Shown here piece after piece: positions 58,471 through 64,000 of a stretch of DNA of 64,000 nt. Source of the DNA: Diorhabda sublineata (lineage: Eukaryota; Arthropoda; Insecta; Coleoptera; Chrysomelidae); NCBI RefSeq assembly GCF_026230105.1, contig NC_079474.1, forward strand, positions 42,174,294-42,238,293, read 5' to 3'. Position 1 is the stretch's first letter; each line of letters begins with the position of its first letter. The notes under the pieces were generated by a model. That model made no database searches. It saw only the letters and a list, made by a program, of their open reading frames with translations, and was not told where the DNA came from. The translations under genes were made by a program, and so were the position numbers.

Positions 58471-61004
58471 GTGACATAAAAATAGGTTAAGCCTCCATCT
58501 AATTAGACTGGTATTTAACCTAATGGTGCAACCAACAGCTTAGCGTCGGCTAAAAAAGCATATTCTTTACGACCTAATTAGTAGGTTTTAACAAGTGTTA
58601 GTGTACCCAATAGCCAAACCTAATTAATTGATCTAGTTATTAATTATAGCTGTAAGAGAAAGAAATCAATTTCTTTCTTTCGAGTATGTCAATTTGTAAT
58701 TTCATCCCCAGATATAGGAAGAAAAAAGACCCGGGTCGCCAATTCAAAGGACAGGCTTGATCCCCACGATCTTGTTCCGTTTCAAATATTCATTGTAGTT
58801 TGTACTTACCTATTGTTTACTAGGTATTCAATTCTTCTGTGGCAGTTTGTAGATCGTAATGACTAATCACAATTCAAAAAATTTGTCATATAACTCCGCC
58901 ATTTTTGAGTTGTTTTCTACAAGATTTAGGAATTGGAGAAAAACTTCGCAGAGAGTAATCGAAGTAGTCAAAAAATTTATCATTACCTTGGATATAACAA
59001 ATGAAATCATTCCAAAGTATTGATCAAAACATTGAGAAAGTAAATCATACATTGTGAAGAATATTTATTAAGTTAGGTCTGCGCGGGTCTAACTTGTTTA
59101 GTACTAGTTCGAGACGAGTAAAAATGTTTTTAATGAATTTTGGAACATATAGATCCGGGTATAAACATATTCTAGATCTTTTATCGAACTTTAACAGGTT
59201 GTAAATTATTTTAAAATGTAGATAGCATATTTAGTCAGAAGTGTAGATGAAAGTGAATGGTTTAGTGAAACTTAAACGAATTATTCATGTATTGTTACTA
59301 GAAGAATTTGAACGTAGAGATGGACATTACATATAAATAACAGTTCAGTAATACAGTGATGAAAAATTCATAGATTAATTAATTATTTAATCATCGCTAT
59401 TCACATCTAATCAGTTGATACAAACTATGTTTAATTGTCATGTGCGGATGAAACGATAATGAAAAAAATTTTCTTGTTTCAGATAAAAAAACATCGGAGA
59501 TTGAATCTTAATATGACCCTTCATCAGCGGAAACTTATAAATAAAGAAATATTCAGTTTAAAAACAATCGATAAAATTTTATTTTCAGATGGAAGTTGTG
59601 TATAATTATAAAAAAGTACAATATATTAAGTTAATATTTACTTGACTTATGTGTTTCATTAAATAAAACTGTTGAAATTCCATGTAAACAATATAAACTA
59701 TAAAAACAAAAATTACGATTTTCTTCTTTTCTACACCTGTGTTATAGGTAATGTTCTAACATCAATTGTTGGATACTTGTTCGTAATTAATAGTCAAGTC
59801 CTACCTTTTGCTATATTACTTCTAATGTCGCAGACCTGTTCTACTTATATAAACTATAAACTGTCCTACATATACAATCTTGAGTAGCTTTGTCTGTGAA
59901 TGATCCACAGCAACCCCTTTCGTGAATACTTGATAAATGGAAAATTGATTTATTCTAGTTAATTCAGCAATTCTTATTATAATTGTATTATCAGATTGCT
60001 GAATATTTTCATTTTTAAACATTCGAATATATTTAAAATAACTTGATGTTTGTATATCTAAATCTTTATTATTAAATTCATTCCTGTTTTTATACTACGC
60101 TGGGCAATTTCATTGTCTTCATTCGGCAATAGTCAAAGGACCGCCATATTTCTTTTTATTTAAAGAAATTTACGAATTAAATAAATTTCACCAAGCCACG
60201 CCACTATATAGCAGAAATATTTCAAAGAAATTGTGTACATACGCCTTCTGACAGCTTCAGCCAATAGAAACGCGTTTACGATTCGATGTTTTCATTGGTA
60301 AACAGTGGAGATGATGAGTCAACGTGGACTGAAGGTTTGTTAGATGTTTACCGAATTTTATACGGGGAGTAAACATTATTTTCCATTTCTTAATTTGGTA
60401 TTAGTGCCGAGCGTATTTATGAAATACTGATTGTTCCTCGGATAACTGTCTTTTGCAATTGATATTGGAAGAACTATACTCACAAGTGGTTTGTTTTCAA
60501 TATTTATAGTATTAGTAAAGCCCTCAATATATTTTGATAATGTAAATACATACAGAATCATACAACTACATACTCTCTACATAAAAATCCTGAAGTTGCT
60601 CTTAACAATATGCAACAATCTCATTTTTCTCTTTTTTCATTTTAACACAAAGCCATAATCGGAACATAAAATCGTAGCTTATATTTAAAACTGGGTAAGC
60701 CAAGTGACAATGCAAATACTCACTAAGATTATTTTTATCTTTCGAGCCCTATTGTTTGATAAAATAAACAAGCGCAAATCCTACCTCTTCTCCTCCTACT
60801 CTACTTTCAACGATTATAAGTAAGAATTATATACGCAGATCCGTATTACTACAGTTTGATCATAAATATTGTCCTATAGAAAATTGTGTAAGTAATATAA
60901 CTAATACAGAAAATAACAGTTCTGTTTCAAGATGCTCACGATTCAAAGTTTATGATCAAAAAGCTTCATGAAAATTATGTAACAATGAATCCTGATATAT
61001 GACA
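58471..61004. other. AT-rich DNA, nothing firm
   Basis: 58490-58660 is slightly repetitive (AACCTAAT words). The plus frame at 59672-59887 starts with TTG and is hydrophobic; not called. 60170-60330 holds CCAAT and inverted ATTGG words around ACGCGTTTACG. Confidence 0.45.
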
Positions 61005-61130
61005 AGGTGATTATCGAAGAAGTAGATGATTTTGAATACCTTGGTGCAATTAACACGAAACTTTACGAGTTGATATAAAACGAGAAGTAATAGTAGTATA
61101 AATGGATTATTTGAGATGAAGTGCAATATT
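61005..61130 (+). pseudogene. non-LTR reverse transcriptase fragment
   Basis: KVIIEEVDDFEYLGAINTK matches the FEYLG box that follows the RT catalytic motif in many LINEs. It is followed by stops. It may belong to the same LINE as the piece at 62448. Confidence 0.6.
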
Positions 61131-62447
61131 TAGAAAAACTGGATTAGAAAAACAAATTGGCTAGGAAAACTTCTCCAAATGTAGTGGAAAGAAGAAAATA
61201 AAGAAGATCATATAATGGAACTTATAATGTCTTTTCAGAGAGACCCTGTAATTTGGAATAAATCAAATAATTGACATCCTTATTAATTTTGAATAATACT
61301 ATATAATAGTACCTAAATAGTTAAGTTAGGTTAGGTTTGTGGTACTAACCTCAAAACATACGTTTCATTTTGAGATTCTTTCAACTTTTTAAGGAAGATA
61401 TATATGTATATTTTACCAATAACAAGTAACATATTGTTTCGTACCTACTGGTGCAAGTAGGTAGTCAAGAAAACGACTTTACATGTCATTAGTAGCGACC
61501 AAGGGTGCCAAACTGATAAAGGAAATTGGTGACTCAAACAAAAATATAACAATCTATACACTTAGCCAGACATCTTTAAAAACAACAGTATCAAAAACGA
61601 CAAAATGTGTTGTGATTTTCAGTTAAATGAACCAATTGAACGAATTCTCGGAAATATTTGACATTTTTCTAAATAAAATTATGTTCGGATTTTTGATTTT
61701 ATTCTAATTATTCCAAGTTTAAGACGCATATTGTTTATATAAACGGTTGTAATCTTTTTTCCAATAATATGGAATTCTTTTGAAAAAAATGTTCCTTTCA
61801 TTAATATTATAATGAATAGATTCTATACAATAATGATTGAAATAGAATTTAACCTTAATTCGTTTTAGCTGCTATCACGTCTTAACTTTTATATACTTAA
61901 AAGGCATTCCAAGCATTCATTTTTGGCTTGTTAATATAGTGTATTGTTCAGATTTGTTTTTTTTTTATATCGTGTACAATTTTGGATACAAGCCAAGCGA
62001 TAATTTGAATCTAATATTAAGGTTGTGTCTTTCAACTCCAATAATTTATTGCTAATTTAAACTCGATATAAAGTGTGACAAAAAAATAATCAACGAGTTT
62101 GATTACAAAAAATTTACCAAACGTAAATTCATATTTCCACATATTTCGGGAGTTGTTTGACAGATTAGACCAAATTAGAGCATCTTACGGAATTATTGCG
62201 TCATGAAAAATAAAGCTGAAATCCTCTAAACCACTACTATTAAGTTACAACATTTGGGGACTAGTGGGACTTATTATAAAGGTTGTTTTTCAAAATTACT
62301 TTTTTAGCTAGAAATCTGTTGACAGCTATAGACAGATATTAAAATAAATTTTTGATATTACTTAATGGAACCCGTTAAAGCATTAGAAACGTAGACAGAG
62401 ATAGATAGGGATTAAAACCAGAACTAGATTGTTCAAATAAATACATA
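61131..62447. other. AT-rich DNA
   Basis: Two TTAGG units occur in AAGTTAGGTTAGG near 61324, too few to mean anything. Nothing else is recognised. Confidence 0.5.
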
Positions 62448-62638
62448 TTATGAATGGAATACGACAGAAAGACAACCATAGCTCCATACTATTTAATATG
62501 CTCATAGACAGGATCATAGAAAGTGGCACCAAGGTTAAAGCAGGTTACAGAGTGGGGTATAGATCTTTAAAAGTGTTATGTTTTGCGGATAATCGAGTAC
62601 TAAGGATAGAGAATGAAGATGACCGCAGAGTCTACTAA
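62448..62638 (+). pseudogene. non-LTR reverse transcriptase palm-domain fragment
   Basis: NGIRQKDNHSSILFNMLIDR, then YRSLKVLCFADNRVL, then ENEDDRR. The order GIRQGD..SP.LFN...D.I and LCYADD...I.E...D is the RT palm. YADD has become FADN, so the second catalytic Asp is lost, and the frame stops at 62636. Confidence 0.75.
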
Positions 62639-62721
62639 AGACAACGGCAGATAAATATAATATGAGCATTCGAACTAAGAAAAAGTAAACCAGAGTTACG
62701 CAATAAATTAAAAGAAAAAAG

Positions 62722-63677
62722 ATGTCTACCGAAATTGTGAAAATAGAAAAATTGGAGTATCGAGCCATCATCAAGTACCTGTATTTAAAAGGGTTAAGAG
62801 GCAAGCAGATTTACGAAGATGTGCTTAATACTCTTGGTGATCAATGTCTTTCGTATGCGACCTTGAAAAATTGGACTGCAAGCTTCAAAAGAGGTGAATT
62901 TTCCATTGAAGATGATGACCGATCGGGAAGGCCAGTTTCAGTGTCAGTCCCCGAAAATATCGATGCAGTTCATGACATGATTTTATCAGACCATCGAATT
63001 GGACTGAAAATTGCTGCAAAATGGATCCCAAAATGATTGAATGTTGATCAAAAGCGTGTAAGGGTAGAAGCATCGCGTTCGATCTGTGCTCGATTTGAAA
63101 ACGATTTAGACTTCCTAAACCCAATTGTTTCTATGGATGAGACTTGAGTACATTTCTACGATCCAGAAACAAAGCAACAATCCATAGAATGGCGACACTC
63201 TGATTCTCCAAGACCTAAGAAATTTTGTGTCCAATAATCTGCTGGAAAAGTTCTTGCTACAGTGTTTTAGGATTGCCATGGAGTAATCATGATTAATTTT
63301 TTCGATAAGGATAGAACAATAACTGGAGATTACTATTCGTCATTACTTACCACTCTAGGGGAAAAAATTAAAGAGAAAAGACGTGGAAAGCTATCCAAAG
63401 GTGTTTTGTTTTTACAGGATAACGCCCCTCACATAAATCTCATGTTGCCATACAAAAAATTCTTGATTTAGGGTTTGAATTACTAGAACACTCCCCTCAT
63501 TCACCAGATTTGGCTCCGTCCGACTATCATCTCTTTCCTCAACTGCAAAAATGTTTAAAAGGCCGTAAATTTTCTTCCAACGAGGAGTTAATAAAAGCTG
63601 CGGAGGTCTGGTTTGCAAAGCAAGAAGAAACATTTTTTTTGAAAGGTTTGCAATTAAGAGGAGAATATTTTGAGTAA
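62722..63677 (+). pseudogene. mariner (DD34D) transposase, nearly full length, broken
   Basis: From the ATG at 62722: KIEKLEYRAIIKYLYLKGLR (first helix-turn-helix), LSYATLKNWTASFKRGEFSI, then GRPVSVSVPENIDAVHDMIL. Stops follow at 63034 (TGA), at 63146 (TGA for Trp after MDET), at 63235 (TAA) and at 63268 (TAG for Trp). The first Asp (MDET), the second (FLQDNAPH) and, after a frameshift near 63440, the third (SPDLAPSDYHLF) are all legible. KCLKGRKFSSNEELIKAAEV and WF.KQEETFFLKGLQL lead to RGEYFE and TAA. About ten residues are missing just before the C-terminus. Terminal repeats are not identified. It is the best-preserved dead mariner here. Confidence 0.85.
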
Positions 63678-64000
63678 TAAAAATTATTGACATTGAAATT
63701 TTGTTTGGTTCTATAGTAGGCTAAGAATTTTTCCATATATCCTCGTAATGCGTTGATAATTAAAAATCTGAATGTTTTAAAAATAACTTGCTTCACTGAT
63801 AAATGTTTGCTCTTCTTATTTATGAATTTTTTGGGAAAGGCATACAGTATTCAACGAAAGTTTGGACTGGTACTTTTGTCAATATTATTTTGAACCATTG
63901 TCCATTGAGGAAAACCTATCGGTGAGCTTTACTTTAATTTGTTCCAAAAAATAATAGATAACTATTTTATATAATGTGACTAATAACATGATTGTGCAAG
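63678..64000. other. AT-rich DNA at window end
   Basis: Minus frames overlapping the mariner relic are shadows. Nothing else is recognised. Confidence 0.5.

Noticed and set aside
59672..59887. Hydrophobic 71-codon frame resembling membrane segments
   Set aside because: It starts with TTG, and T-rich DNA gives Phe/Leu/Ile runs by chance.
61322..61336. TTAGG units suggesting telomeric repeats
   Set aside because: Only two units.
1..64000. tRNA, rRNA and CRISPR arrays
   Set aside because: I looked for TTCGA-type box B contexts with cloverleaf arms, and for regularly spaced direct repeats, and found none.

Overview
The window reads as an AT-rich insect nuclear genome segment. The evidence is indirect: many insect-type mariner relics, a Penelope-like relic with a GIY-YIG motif, several non-LTR retrotransposon lineages, and arthropod-style Inr/TATA elements in the one intact gene family. 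I found no complete host gene, rRNA, tRNA or CRISPR array. The sequence is best read as intergenic or long-intron DNA that is a graveyard of transposable elements, with one family that moved very recently.

Living part. Two 1321-bp Tc1/mariner-superfamily elements lie 8.6 kb apart in opposite orientation (33175-34495 minus, 43134-44454 plus). Each has 37-bp terminal inverted repeats, a TA target-site duplication and one uninterrupted 358-codon transposase with a D-D-41-D triad. I compared them base by base and they differ at one position, which changes Pro206 to Ser. This is the strongest signal in the window.

Dead part, left to right. 2-11 kb: a mariner relic, a PIF/Harbinger deletion derivative carrying a MADF exon with an intact splice donor, an RNase H relic, a nested palindromic repeat and a decayed DD41D-like transposase. 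14-17 kb: a mariner relic abutted by a MITE, and a non-LTR relic with a GC-richer tail. 18-27 kb: two more mariner relics, a non-LTR relic, a Penelope-like relic and several hairpins. 30-36 kb: two same-family MITEs, two mariner relics, a hAT-like MITE, intact copy 1, and a relic of an MDD-type transposase. 40-45 kb: a non-LTR relic split by a Harbinger-type MITE, a MITE of uncertain superfamily, intact copy 2 and a mariner deletion derivative. 47-58 kb: a mariner-like tail, non-LTR relics, a hAT deletion derivative with a perfect 8-bp target duplication, a foldback element and a tandemly duplicated piece of a Tc1 transposase. 61-64 kb: non-LTR RT pieces and a nearly full-length broken mariner transposase.

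How the parts relate. The intact DD41D copies could supply transposase only to elements sharing their termini, and no such MITE is visible here. The other MITEs have unrelated ends and would depend on enzymes encoded elsewhere. Several insertions are nested or adjacent (MITE in LINE at 40.1 kb, MITE beside mariner at 15.2 kb, intact copy 1 beside an old mariner at 33.2 kb), which gives a relative order of events. Superfamily assignments rest on motifs recognised by eye; no database search was possible.
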